From Lineus longissimus (lineage: Eukaryota; Nemertea; Pilidiophora; Heteronemertea; Lineidae): a DNA stretch of 64,000 bases. Positions 12,067-27,000 of the stretch are shown here, piece after piece. The stretch covers positions 28,413,491 to 28,477,490 of the forward strand of contig NC_088310.1 in NCBI RefSeq assembly GCF_910592395.1, in the 5' to 3' direction. Made by a program: the position numbers and the translations under genes. Every line of letters starts with the position of its first letter. The first letter of the stretch is position 1. A model generated the notes under the pieces. It did no database searches. It saw only the letters and a list, made by a program, of their open reading frames with translations, and had not been told where the DNA came from.

Positions 12067-15000
12067 GTCAGTTTATTTGATCTTCTTAAAGTCAAATAAT
12101 GGTAAAAAACACTATACATGTATGTTGCAAAATTAAACACTGGACGCATCTTCCTAGAATCCAAAAGCACTTGACTACTTGGTACCTTAGCAGCATTGTA
12201 AAATTAAACACTGGTCGCATCTTCCTAGAATCCAAAAGCACTTGACTACTTGGTACCTAAGCAGCATTGTAACTACATGGGTGTAACATATAACAGCAAA
12301 CCAACATAAGGACGGCGTAGCATGGGGAGGTTTTGTATGTTTCATAAATATAATGAATTTTTCAGCAAGTTGTTCCAAAGTGCCACTCGACCTGCACTTC
12401 CAATCAAGAGTGCACCTCTCCGGGTGCTGTCTGCTCCTGCAAGCTTGGTTTCAAGCTGAATTCCGGAAAGACAGATTGCGAACAGATTTACTGCCCTCGA
12501 AACAAGCCTCTCTATTGCCCATCAGGACTGAGGCATCCGAAGTGCAAGGACATCAGGTTCCATTGCGTAGATGTACGTTTTGGTGTTGGATTATTTGGGG
12601 ATTTCCTTTGGCCCTTGGTTCGATTGGACCACATCACCGTACTCTAGTCGGACGCAATTACCGATTACTGCTTATCGCTAAACATCAATTCACATCGAAT
12701 GAGTTTCTGTGCGCCAAATTGTGTTTTAGATGCCAATTTCCATTGCCGACAAACTGTCTTCAAACGTCTCTTGTGCGCGGTACTCAGAGATAGGAATCGA
12801 TGCTCAGTTTGCTGAAACGCAACCGCACACTCTTGCGCTTTCGCATTGAATACGAAATGGGTAAAATTGTTGGAAATGCTTTCTAAAGTTGGTGTTTTGT
12901 TTCATCTCGTTCTCTTTCTTTCAGTACCCGCCAGTCCCGGGCAGTGTCTGCAGTGCTCGCTGTTCTTCTGACCCCAAACAACCAGACGGAGACCCGAAAG
13001 ACCCAACCAGAGACATCCGGAAGACTACAGACCCAGCTAATCAGGCGCGCTTGGACAAAGGCTTGCCACTGGAAATAAAATGTGATCCTGAGGGGCTATG
13101 GCCCAGCCACACTATATATTGTGGGCCGATTAACAAGGCTCCAACTGGCGTAAGTTCATTTCATATTGCCTCCAATCTGCCCCCATCTCCAAATACAAGA
13201 CCGATCCTGATGGCTTAGTGGTTAAGGTGTCCGCGGAAAGTTGAATGTTCAAGGCCCGCTGATAACCTCTTTCCGATGCGGCCGGTTGCTTAGCCACCAG
13301 CAAGTAATTTGAAAAAGGGTACCAACTGCCTTCTCGCCAGGTACTTGGCGTGAGAGATAGGAGTTTGGAAGTGTCCTTTAAGCCAAAACTGGCTGGCCCT
13401 TTCATTAAGGGTAACACTATAAAAAAACCTTACTTTACGAGGGATTCAGTAAATGGTAGTCATGTGATTCGCGATTGGATGAATGGCGGAGATAGGAAAA
13501 TCATGGAAGTACCAGGATTTAAAGCCTGCTATGCCAAACACGACAATATATTTTCTGATATGAATGTGCTCTCAGTCGAAAGATCATTACGAGATGTCAT
13601 GAAATGCCTTTATTTGCTTCCTGTAGATAACCGTCAGCAAGTTGTCGATAAGCGAGGGTTCTAAACAGAAGTGTTTCGCCACGATCGCGGTCGTCTCACC
13701 AGACCAAGACACCCACACTATCTCTCTCAGTAACAACCCATTGAATCGACTCTATATCGATGGAACTAGTCTGTGTTGGAAAGTTGCTCCCAATTACGAG
13801 GCTGCAAAGAGGTAAGAAGAGTTAAGGCATGCTCTGGTTCTGGTGATGATTATCTTTTGTTTAGATTAATGACAAATAATTATTTACTAATAAGTTACGA
13901 GCATCCCAAAGACGTTAAAGTCTTAGTGTCTACACCCCGTTTGTTTATTTTATATACTGAATACAGCTTCCTATGTATTACTAACCCAATGACTGCAACT
14001 TAATTGCCGAGCCTTTACAATTACTAGTGCTATTAGTGTCTTTCATTTCATCTTTAATCCTTTAAAATAGCTATGATAATTTCCTGGGCCACCGACATTT
14101 TGAGTGGTTCCTTCCTGGCTTGCTTGACAATACTTCCCTTTCAGAGGATGTCAATAAACACATTGCCAATCGATTGACCGTACCATAGGTGCGGAATGGA
14201 TTTAACGCGTTACATCTTTAGTTGCAGGGTTTTCCTCTTAAGGTTTCACTGCGTTAACTACATATTGAGACATCTCTCTCTTTTTGCTGGTGGATGCCCT
14301 TTTTCGCCATCGTGGGATTTTTTCTCGCATCACTGAGGGGTAATTTTGTAGGTTCTTGCATGAATGTCTATTTTGTACAAGACGAGCTTGCTTAAAGGGA
14401 CGTGAAACCGTCGGATCATCAGCTCAGTAGCTTTTTGCTCGTGTGGTTGCACTCTTATTATCTAGGCACGTACGCCTCTTGTTGGTGAATACTTTTTGTG
14501 CTGCTGAATCTTTTCGCCGATGATTGTGTAGGTATACAGATAGTAACTGCATCTATGAAGATTTCCTCTGCTTGGGTAGTTTCTTTTAACACGATCGCTT
14601 CAAAATGGAGAAGCTTTTAAATCGCCAGCCGTTTCAGAAAAATCTACAGTTTTAGATTTATCATGAAATTGAACTTGTTTAGGAAGACGTGGTCTTATAT
14701 CAATGCTCTGTTATACTCATCGAATCATCGGTATCTCACACTCCGTTAGCTTGGATGAAATCGATCAATGCAAGCAGCTAGAAAAAAGCATTATGTCCTC
14801 CCAGTACTGGCCTACTCTAGGAGACGTTTAAAACAAGCGAAATTAACAAGAAAGTGTACTCTTGGAGCGGCCACGTTGAACATTCAAACGCACCTCTTTC
14901 GTCATCATAAAATACATCTCTCACCATCTGCTTTAACCTCTGGGCAGGAGTGTACGGATAGTATACGCCTGGCATCGCCTTAATGCATATTCTCTATTTC

Positions 15001-18000
15001 AGTTGGAAGTTTGAACTCAAGGCAACCGACTTTGAAGAGGCGACTGTTAAAAAGAAATTTACCCTCGAGATAACCAATGTCAATGACAAGCCGAAGAATA
15101 TAAGGGTCTTTATTTTTATTTCCTCTATTTCAGTTGGGAGTTCAAATTGAAGGCAACTGACCTTGAAGGTGCACTTTTCGAACAGAACTTTACCCTCGAG
15201 ATCATCAATGTTAATGAACGGCCAATCAACATAAGGGTTATTTTTTACTATTTTTTCTATTTTTACTCTGAAGCATATAAAAACCGCGTAATTAAGCTTA
15301 GATTTACCCGTCAAATGATTCTTATACAAATTGCCGAGTTGCTAGAAAGGATATGTTCTAGCTTTGAAGCCTGACCTCTGTTCTACCAAGAAAGCTTCGT
15401 ATATTTACCACTATAGGGTAGTCCTCCTGAGTAAAACCCACGGTTACTGGCCCACAAACCACCAATAAATTCCCGTGGTGAGAGACATATATCAAACAAG
15501 TGACATGTAGTCGAGCCATTGCCCACTTTTATCAGACATAATACATTTTGGCAAGTTTCTTGTTGACCCGTAACCGGTGAGCTTATATCCAAGAAAACGA
15601 CGCCACCGTGCAGACGTGAACGACGCAATGTAATACTGTGGTAAAGGAGAGAAAATCGGATAAAAAACCCCAGAACCGTGTTCGGAAGTGTGTACCGTGT
15701 TCGGAAGTACATACATTGCGTTCGTACTGTAATTTAGTTATTAAGTCCCAGTTGTTTGAAGTGACTTGGTTTTAACTTAATCTTTTAGCTAGTTCCGAAC
15801 ACTCTCCCCGAGAACAGCCCTAAAGGAACCAAAATAGGCTACGTCACTGCCTATGATGATGATAAAAATAAAATCAGCTTCGAAGTGCTCGACACGGACG
15901 ATGGGATGTTTGAAACCTTCACAGATCCGAGCAACGGCAAGATGAACTTGAGGGTACGTATGGATTAGGTCGATCAAAAGGTATTGAGTTAAGAGCTGAA
16001 GCTGGAAGCACGCAGGGATGAATGTCTACGTTCGTAGACAGATTGTGCAAGTCTTACGAAGAGCTACAAGGATCAAGTATGCAATTATGTTTTTGTGAAC
16101 TTTTCTACGATTCCTCCTACGAAATAAGCGAACAACATGATTAATGAGTGCCGCGTGAATGAATTACCACAGGACTCGGTAACACCATAGAATTTCATAC
16201 TTTGTACTTCGACGTTCGTTCAGACTGTAAGAGCTGCCATATAAGGGATTTTGAAGATCTCTCAGACATCTTATCGCAGGCATTTACATGTGTGCCTTTG
16301 GCTAAGAGTGACATGCAAGACACGCACCAACCTTCACAATTTGTTGCTTGACAATGTCATGAATTACGTACCAAATATTCCATTATCAAGATAGCGGTTT
16401 TGTTCAAGAACGCTGTTGGAGTGATGTTTATTACATTGATCGTCTGGTTTCAGGTAGCGAAAGATCCCAACTGCGACATTTCCTATGCCACAACCTGCCT
16501 CCTGAACTTCGAGCGAAAGCCGGTACGGTCGATAATCATAAAGGCTAAAGACGACGGTAATCCGTCCTTGTTCAATATCCAAGCGGTTCCCATCCAGTTA
16601 ACCGATGTCGACGATAAGCCAGCTAATGTCAGCGTAGCCAAAGGATCACAACTGAATGAATCAATGAAAGTTGGTGAGTGGGGCCTACAGGGGGAAGCTG
16701 TGGAACTATCAGCCCCAAAGAAAGTGTAAAGGCACAGTTCTCTAACAGCGATTTGAGTATAGAACTGGGCGGACACAAGATGATCTATGGCGACCAGACT
16801 CACAGATGGCACATTCCCATATTAGTATGGGCAATTAATGGACAAGAACGGCATTTCGAGCCATATCCAGCAATCAACTAAACCAAGGAATTCACGTTAG
16901 GCATTTTTTACTCACCCACGTTTGATAGGAAACAATCCATTTGTCATTCCTTGCGTCTTTAATCTGGGAGAGGTATAAAAATACGACCAGACGGAGATAT
17001 CTATCTTTCTTCTTACTGCACTCGCTCTTACGCTGTCGTTCCAGCAGAGTTGTGTACCATCCATTGGCCGTATCTCTGACGCATGCTGGCTATCTACGAT
17101 AGTCTTCTTATTGTGCAGAAATGATTAACATCCTCCATTGCTTTTTGGCTTTATTATCAATGTGCATAATTTCTGTGAAGAAATGTTACTTTTTAGGTGA
17201 TCTATTAGAACTAGCGACGTTTGATGAGGATAAGGACCAAACACAAACCTACACGCTCCTTGACGACTCGAGTGGAATGTTTAAGATAGTCAACAACAAA
17301 CTGACGATAACCAAGACGCTAAATTATGAGAAAGATAAGGTGCTCCAGTACGACATCAAAGTGCGATCCGTAGGACCCCCGCCCAAGTCATATTCGGTAC
17401 GTTTGGTGCACTCTATTTCTATGAGTCGTTGACCTGGTGTCCGATCTCAACCGAAATTACGCCTCCTTTCCCACATTTTCTCCTCACTTATTTGTATCTA
17501 AAGATTAAGACGGTTATACATTATTTTAGGTTGAGTCTGTGATCACCATGAAGGTGTCAGATGTGAATGAGCAACCCTTTGACCTTCAGCTCACGTCATC
17601 GGGGGCTCAAATCGACTACAAGATCAACAAACCAGTGGTCAGGGAGAATTCGCCAACCGGTAAGAACACATATCTATGGTAGTCATCCTTTCGATTATAC
17701 CTTTTACTGGAATTACGAAAAACTTTCAATGTTCCCATTACGTTTGCAGCTTTAATGAATGGAAAAATGTTCACCAGCGAATGATTTCACGTTCCTTGCC
17801 CTGGAGATATTCACCTGATCACGTACATGATGCGACCGGCGTGGTGTTTAGGGTCATGAAAATGCCTCCAGTTCACAGTACATGTACCTATTGAAACATT
17901 AGAAATGATATATGTGTACCTCTGTGGCCAACCATGCACGAACTTGGAGAGGCAGGCAGGACATTATTGAAATTTGATTACCTTTTAAGGTACTGTCATT

Positions 18001-21000
18001 GGTGAAATAACGGTGAAGGATGAAGACCAGGATGACGCACTGACCGCCAGCTTGGAGGGTCTTGGACTAAGCAGCCCAAAGGTTCAGATCTCGAAACCTT
18101 TCAGCTGCAGTCGCGTCCAGGTAGGCCATGGTAGACAAGCAGATCTTTTCATTATAACCGCACTTTCGTTGAATATGAGTTCCTCGTAATTCGTGACTGA
18201 GAAAGCTTCAAAATGTCATGCACCAGAAGTGAACGCGCAGCAAGGAAATATGCTTCCGAATCAGCAGTATTTGATCGAAAGTGATATTATTGCAATGAAA
18301 CTCTCTAATTTGTATTAGAATGTAAATTCTGTAGAAGCTAATTTTGTTCCGTACATCTTTTCTTGAGCTTGGCGTTATTTCATGCTGAAAAACTCCCCGA
18401 AACGTATCAGCACAGCCATTGTGTTTGTTGGTTATATCCTGGACATCGCGGTCACACAGTCGCACGATCATATACCAGCGCAATACTGCCCTGCTCGGTG
18501 TGTGCGTTCCCTCCGAGCTGTACCATGTACTGTACGTGGCGGGGTGTCACATGGAACCTTGACTATACTAGTATACTATCTTCAGCAATCATGTAAGCAT
18601 CAACAGGACATGTGCAAACTGTTTCATCCACCATATAATTTATGCTTGATGATTCGTATCATCTTTTAGACAGAAACCTATTGCAAGGCAGTTCTGGCAA
18701 TAGCGGGAGCTCTGGATTATGAAACCATGCCTGAGTTGAAGTTTACCATCGTAGCAACAGACACTGGTGGACTGAAACAGAAGTTACCCATTACATTGAA
18801 AGTACAGGATATCAATGAGGCACCAAAGGTCAGTTTTAAAAAAGTGTCTTTCACTTTCATTAATACATGAACATTTCTGTTGTATTATTACGCAAGACCT
18901 TACAAAATATCTTTGCAAGAAGGTTATCTTTTTTTTCCTTCCAGGATATCGAAGCAAAATCACCCGAGGGCACAATCATCGATACGTTAGAGATCGTTGA
19001 GAACGCCAATGATGCCTTCGTGGCGAAGCTGGAGGGTGTCAAATCTGATAAGTACACCAAGTTCAAGTATTCCCTCTTATACAGTGCTGATGGGAAGTTT
19101 GTGATTCTGGCGGGTTCTAATATACTAAAGGTAAGGGAACACATCACAAACGTTATAAAATGAGTAGGGCCACTAACCCCTAATTCTTTGTGGAAAAAAA
19201 ATGTTGTTTGGGAAAAATCATTTCTCAGATTTGAAACAAGATATAAAAAAAAAAATTTTTCTTCAAATTTGAAAAAAACATTTTCTTCAAATTTTCCAGC
19301 ATCGAATCTATGTTGCTCTAACGTAAATTTTACGTCCCGGCCTCCCAGCAAATAGTTAGTTTTCTTTTCATTCAGTTCTCAAATAAGATTTCGTATACTT
19401 TGGTATAATCTTCAGACCGGAATTCAAGCCAACCTGGACTTTGAGTCCAAGGTCAACGAATACAGCGTTAGCGTCTCGGTGACAGACAACGGTACCGTGC
19501 CCTTGACCTACACGAAGAAATTTAACGTCAAGGTCAAAGATATTAACGAGGTACCAACCACGGTCACCGTGTCGAAGAACGAGGTAAGGCGTCTGCTTGT
19601 ATTGTTACATTCTTTGCATCAAAATATGAAATACACAATGATGATATACATGTACATGAAGAAGGACAATAATCTCATGTCAACCCTCAAGAAGAACGAC
19701 CATAGGTGACAGCGCAGCTCGGTTTCACTGACAATAATTGTAGGTATAGGGTATAGTTTCCACCAAATGCTGTGGACTCTGTCCGACATGTAAATATACA
19801 AGTCTATAACTTGTATAATATAAATGTCAAAACAATCTTTTAACGTAACATGGTAGCAGAGCGTAGTTCATTACAAAACCTAACCTGAATGCACTCTTTC
19901 CCCGAGTATGGCATTAAAAGTCATATGTTGTTTGTGCCAACTTTATAACAACAGTATCATTGTCTGTTGTTATTTGCAAGACAGACATACGCCCACATCT
20001 GTTAACTCACCCCACCCTCTTGTTTGTCTCCTACTGCTGAATGATCGACGCCCAGGGAAGCATTGCACTTATGCGAGCCGTTTTTGTATTGTGGTTATAA
20101 TTCATATCCACTTCAGAACAGTCTGTCGCAGCAAGGGACAATAGGTAACAACAATGAAAGTGGCCGTTATTAAGAATTCTGATAGCATCTGATGTATCAT
20201 CTAGTTTTTTTTACAATGCTTGTAGGTGGGCTGATAATGATCGGTTGGCATTTGCATTCAATTCAATCGTTAGAAACACGAATTGATCCATGGAAGTTCT
20301 TACAAAAAATACCAGGGAAATAACACCAGGCGGTGTGTATCGATGTGGTCTTCATGTAGCAGACCTAGGAACAACGAATAGACACAGATTCTCATTCTAT
20401 ATACTAGTATATTCTGGTGAAATTAATAGCCAGTGGTATGTTTTTGAATGACTCGAACTTAACAGCCACAGGACTGAAGCCCCCTGCAACCTCGTGTCTG
20501 AGAAGTCAATGACCAGGAGGCCTAGAAGTGCATGTAGTAGGCCTGATTATTGACCGCTTTAGAAGGGGCAGATGAAGAAGAATGACTGGAGTTGTATTTG
20601 CCATAAGAAGTACCTTGACAATTTAATGACAATTTTCCTGTTAGGTAACCGAGAACTCAGCTGTTGGGACAGACATCGCTACTCTGACCACCGAGGATCC
20701 AGACAATGAGGAGAGCGCAAGGCAGACGTTCACTTACTCGTTAGCAGTTGATGCCAAGGGTAGATTCAAGGTCTTGGGGAACAAACTGCAAGTGGCTTCG
20801 TCTGCTGAAAGATGTGGTGCATCTCCTTGTAAAATCAACTACGAAAAAGATAAATCGCATGTCCTGATGATCAAAGTTGTTGACAGCGGAAAGCCTCCGT
20901 TGAGCGCCACCATTAGTCAGGAGATTGTAGTGAAGGATGCTAATGATGCCCCGACCGATGTTGCCCTGAGCAACGATGTCGTGTATGAAAATGCAAAAGC

Positions 21001-24000
21001 TGGAACTGAAATAGGTGAGAGGATGATCTTGACCGCCATTTTGTAACGGAAAATAGTAGGTCAATGAAATGTTTCTTCATTTTTGACACAACATGGTCTC
21101 AAAATAATATATCGACGTATGAGGGGGTCTCTTCTACCAGATTTTGCCCAGTTTTTCCCTGTCTCTATAACTACAATACACCGAGCTGCAGGCCCAACCA
21201 TAATCGTGTAGATCTGACTATAAAATGATCAGAGAATATAACACTCTTTTTATTCAATGCAGGAATTTTATCAGCCAAAGACGAAGATGCCGGGCAAACC
21301 GTGACCTTTGACCTTACTCAAGGTCAAGAATTTGTTACTCTGACTGGGAACAAGCTTTTTACAGCCAAAGTATTCAGCTATGAGGAGACGACCAAGTTCA
21401 GTGTAACGGTCGTAGCTAAGGATAGTGGGAGTCCAATTTTAAGTGTAAGTAGATACCTTAAACACTGAGTCTATTTCTACAAATATACACTTTTCTCAAA
21501 ATATTCGCCAAGAACATACCTTTTTGTGACGGACGGAACAATCTCAAAAGGATACAAAAAGATATAAAAAGATATGAAAAGATAACATCTTAGTGAAAAT
21601 GAAATGTACAAGTACATGTATACTTGAAAGAGCGGATTCATAATATGAAACTGAAATATTTGTAACGGAAGATTCACGCTTAAATATCAATGATTTTAAC
21701 GAGGCGAAGATGAATTATCATTTCTCGGTGATCACGTAGACAACACTTCGAATATGAGCCGACAATGCTTTTTTAATGTTCTTATATTCAACTCTTACTT
21801 AGATTCTTTACTAAATATACTTATACTTTCAGAAATCTCAAGCATTTGATATCAGCGTGAAGAACGTCAACGAGCCTCCGTTGTGTCCCACCCTCGCCGA
21901 TATCCCCGTGGACGAGGATAAAGCCTCGGGGTCTGTAATCGGAAAGCTGGATGTGACTGATGGTGACAATGGCGAGACCATCACATTCAGTCAGGATAAC
22001 CTGAAGGATGTCTTCGGCTTGACGGCTCCTTCCTGTGCGAAGGTGGTAAGTAACGACGTATAGTATAATCCAGCACAGCCTTGTAAACCACTCGCCTCAC
22101 TGCGAGATGATTTTGTGATATTCGGTTGGTCGATCGAACGAGGTTCTGGAAGCAGTGTGAGAAAATGGCATGTGAAGTAGCCCTTTGAAATTCGCCGATG
22201 ACGTAAAGGAGTCTGCTGATGGGAACAATGACATATAGCGACCATGACATATATATGTACATGCGATACTAACATTTTACATTCATTACAAAAGAGTCAA
22301 TGTCTCAAGCTACCAGCTAGCAACACCTAGCATTTTGCGCCGCATTAACATCTTCTTTCATCTAACCTTTCTTCATTCCTTAAGACTCCAAGTGGAACGA
22401 AATGTACGGCATCTGTGAAGCTTATGAGTAGCTTAGATTATGAAAAGCAGAACAATTATGAGGTGACATTTAGAGCTAAGGATGCAGATGGCCTTGAGTG
22501 CTCAGTGAAGGTCAAGGTCATTGTGAAGGACAAGAATGACAAGCCAACGGTACGGGTTTAAAACTGTTTTTAAGACCTGAGTGAATTGCGCTCGTAAAAT
22601 GACTTACTTCGAAGGATGCTATTGGTCATGAGTTTCTACAATTGGCCCATCATCAGAAACAGATAAGTTTGAGCCAAGTTATCAAAATATTACCGAGTTG
22701 GACAGTAATCTTGAATATTTTGAACAAAAAATTATATAAAGGTTAGTAAAAAACGAAACACAATTTACGGTCACAGCGATCGCAGTTGTGGATTTATGAC
22801 TGACTCAATGATATTTACAAACAATTTCACGTTTGTTTTCATGTTATCTTTCAGGGTATATTGCTCGATGGAGAATCTAAGTCGACCATCAGAGTGACAG
22901 AGGGTTCTACACCAGACACAGTACTGACACTCTCCACTCAAGATCCAGATGCACAAGACTCACATACCTACACTATCAAGGAGGCCAGTGTTGGGGCTTT
23001 CTGTAAGATCGTTGGCAGCATCATGCAGGTAATATTATTGATAACATATTAAAACCGCTAGGTCAAAGCGTAGAAAAATGCACTACGACGAAATCAAAAA
23101 CAACTATACAGCATTTCATGACGAGTGGTTTATAATAATAATGAGTCTTTTATATAGCGCAATTCCGTGACACTATAGTTCTCGCTCAAAGCGCTTTGGG
23201 ATATCATATTATTACCCCGGTCACAACAGAAATCAATCAGGGGTTTCAAGGAGCAACAAGAAGGTGCTCACTTGAACTCGACCAGTAGGGGAACTAAGCA
23301 GTGACTCGGCCGGGAGTCGAACCCACGACCTCCTGATCATGAGGCCGATTCTCTTCCACTGCACTACCGTTGCTCCGTTTGCACTGCAGAAGTACCGTTC
23401 TCCTTTTCCATTTATGTTCTCTTCTTGTTGCTCTCAATTCTTACTCTTTCTCCCTTAGGTTTCCGGATCAGCTCTTGATTATGAAAAAGTGAATGAATAT
23501 GTCTTCCACGTGATAACCAAAGATAAGGGAGGCCTCACCTTCGAAAAAGCTTTCAAGTTGGCTGTTCTCAATGCTAATGACCCTCCTTCAAGCCTGGTGT
23601 TGGATAAGAAAAATGTGAGTAGCAAGATAGATGCTTTTTCATAGATAAAGCCCGTTTAGAACCACAATAATAAACAAACTTGAAGCAGGTTTAAGGTTTA
23701 AATGATATATTATCAGCCTATTATTTGAAATCTCCTTTGCTTAGTGGTCCAGTAAGTGTTTTTCACTGGGTACTTGCATTATAGTAAGCGGTAAATTGCC
23801 CCTTATTTGACCTTTTTCAGGCTTGGCATTTTATACAAAATTTTAAACTTGATTTCATTATTTGTCAGGTGGATGAAAACAGTGCTGCCGAAACCGTAGT
23901 TGGGAAACTAAGCACGACAGATCCCGATGCCGGCCAGACCACGTTCGTTTACACCCTTCTTGACGCGGATGGCCGATTCAAAATGGATGGAGACAATCTC

Positions 24001-27000
24001 AAGGTAGGTGGACACGACAAGACGTCCTCTAGATTCGATTGTTCATCTGATATTCACCATGTTTATTTTCAAGTTGCCAGTGTTATGTATTAACGACTTC
24101 GATCACTCTTCTTTTCACCATAGGTAGCGGCATCAAATGTGGACTGCTTGAAGTTCGGTGGTACGAATTGTCGGCTGAATCACGAGGTCACCCCGAAAGT
24201 CACAGTCAAGGTCAGAGTCACTGATTCTGGCCAACCACCATTGTCTAAAGATGGCGACTTTGAGATTCTAATCAATGATGTAAATGATGCGCCAAGGGAT
24301 CTCAAATTGGACGGTAAGAAGGGCCTGTGAAGTTTTTATCGAAATAAAAAGGTATTATGTGTCGCTAGAAATGTAAAATGTCTTACTTTATCAAGGATGT
24401 TTTAAAATTTCTCAAAATTGACCATTTTGAACCCTTTCTAATCATGGCTCCATCGTTACTGAGGGCCGCGAAGACAGCTCATTCAGTGGATAATGTATAT
24501 TCATGTTGATGAATAGTTTCATTGATTAGATTACTGCTGATGTTTGATCAACAAACATTGGCAATTTGACAATTCATTTTCATCAGGTCGTGAGGTCCGC
24601 CAAAGTGCTGCGCTTGACTCAGAAATTGGGAAGTTGTCATTAACGGACGAGGACAAGGGACAGACCCACACCTACACAATGACTATCAGCTCGGGAAACG
24701 AGGGTGGACACTTCAAGCTTAAAGGTGCTTTACTTGTCAAGAATACGGCAAATAAACTTGACGTTACCAAGACGTACAAGCTGACTGTAGAAGCGGCTGA
24801 CAGTGGAAACCCAGTTAAAAAGGTAACTCGAAGCAATTTTCACGGGAATTAAATTTCCTTCAAATTTTCCTTAAGCCGGGCGGTAAAGTGCATTTCACAA
24901 AAATTTAGTTTTCACTTCATCGTTCGTGGCTGTTTGTAAGGGTAGCGATACCCATCTTGTAGTTTGATATTGCCGCCATGGCTGCTGTAAGCTTACCTCT
25001 TTCATTCATAAAGGACTGAATCATTACTTATTCTAGGTAACTGGTACATTTGACATACTGGTTCTAAAAGACGAAAACATACTCAAATCAGCCGTATTTA
25101 CGAAAGAAGGTGGAAGTCTGGTATTTGATAATGACAAAGCGGCTGTAAATGAGAACTCGAAACTTGGTACCGTGGTTGGTACACTCGACTACACCATTTC
25201 CGCTGGACTGACGAACGTGGAAGTCAAACTGGTTGGTAGCAGTACGTTCCAGTTGGGTGCGGTTGATTTTAAAGGAGTGAGTATAAACTTTCATCTGGTA
25301 GTTGAAGCAAATGTGATTAAAGAAGGATTTTAGTTCCATTTCAATGGCGAATTAAAACATGTCTGTTTGATAGAAGTTCGAAACCGTTTCAGCATGTTAA
25401 GGTTAGGTGCGGTTTTAACGCATCGTGCGTTACTCGCCCTTGGAAATTCTGACCAATCGTTTACATGATTTACCATGCGCCCGTTCTGCACTCTGAACTT
25501 CATCGTCCTCCCTGTCTGCCCTAATGCACCAGCAACACCCTTCACTAAAAGTTACACTTGAAAATTCATATTCCATGGACTTTGTATCACACCCGGTTTG
25601 TCTTTATCTATAGGAAAAAGTGAAAGTCCAGGTCAAAGTCGCCGGCGCATTGAACTTCGAGGAGAAGAAAACCTTCACCATTCTGACAAAGTTGACCTCC
25701 ACTAATGGCGAGAGCAGTAAGGCATTCACCATCGCGGTCAGGGACGTTAATGAGAAACCGGAGGCAAGTAGATTATTTTTGTAACTTCTGATATCTTCGG
25801 ATATCGTCTGCACCAAATCGTGGACCCCAATCACGAAGGAGTTAAAGTCATACCTCTGCGCTCGAGGTGTTTGGAGCGCTTCTCCGACGCTGCCCGGTAA
25901 TTGTTTCTACTGATCGTAGAGGTCCGAAATTCTAATCTTGACGAAATAAAGACGTTTCTTCGATTGTTCCTCAGGAGATAACGCCGAGCAAAGTTCCGCT
26001 TACTGTCGAGGAGAACTTTAAGGGTCAAATTGCAAGCTTTACCGTCAAGGATCCTGACAACCCAGACGCCCATACGTTTACGCTGCTTGATGATGGAGGT
26101 GGAACGTTCGTCATTACTAGTCCCAAGGGAGAACTCTTGACATCTGCCTGTAAGTAACTTGACGTTGTATAAGCTCTTTACAAAAAGGCTGTGTAAAGAT
26201 TGATATGGTTCTGGATAAGATGATAGTTTCATACACAAATGTATTACGATAGACGACTCGTGTCAGATATATATATGAAAGCCACACTTCCGCAGTCCGC
26301 ATGATCTAAATCTCATCATTAACCCGTTGCTTTCGAATAACTGGTATGTTCTCTGCTGTTAAAGTTTTCCTCATTAAAGACCATTAAACGTTATTTTCAG
26401 CTGCAAACTTGGACTACGAAACGCAAGATTTGTACACCATCAAAGTGAAGGCGACAGATAAGGGAGGCATGAGTATTGATACGGCATTCACGATCACAGT
26501 GACGGACATCAATGAGAAACCAAATGATCTCTCTATGTCGAATGCCAAGGTAGGATGCCATAGAGCTCAAGCCGCATTTGAAGTTGAAAGATTTATTAAC
26601 GTGATATATCCCTGCTCGTTGAATGAGTTTATATATCCCTGCTCGTTGAATGAGTTTACATATCCCTGCTCGTTGAATGAGTTTATATATCCCTGCTCGT
26701 TGAATGAGTTTACATATCCCTGCTCGTTGAATGAGTTTATATATCCCTGCTCGTTGAATGAGTTTATATATCCCTGCTCGTTGAATGAGTTTACATATCC
26801 CTGCTCGTTGAATGAGTTTATATATCCCTGCTCGTAGAATGAGTTGGTGTATCCCTGCTCGTAGAATGAATTGACATAGTCTTGACTGGTAGAATGAGTA
26901 GGTGTATCCCTGCTCGTAGAATGAGTTGGTGTACATGTAGCCCTGACTCTTGGAATGAGTTTTAAGAACTGGTCGCATGGATATCTTTCCAGTCCATCTT

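Noticed and set aside
13149-13627. Two separate genes (a TSP1 gene and a cadherin gene)
   Set aside because: No stop, poly(A) signal, ATG or signal peptide between them, and the join is phase 0 and forms a normal NKAPTG-type linker. Kept as one gene, with cDNA as the test.
26397-26978. Minus-strand frame of 193 codons with a RAGIYKLIQ repeat
   Set aside because: Translation of the 27-bp intronic minisatellite plus antisense of a cadherin exon.
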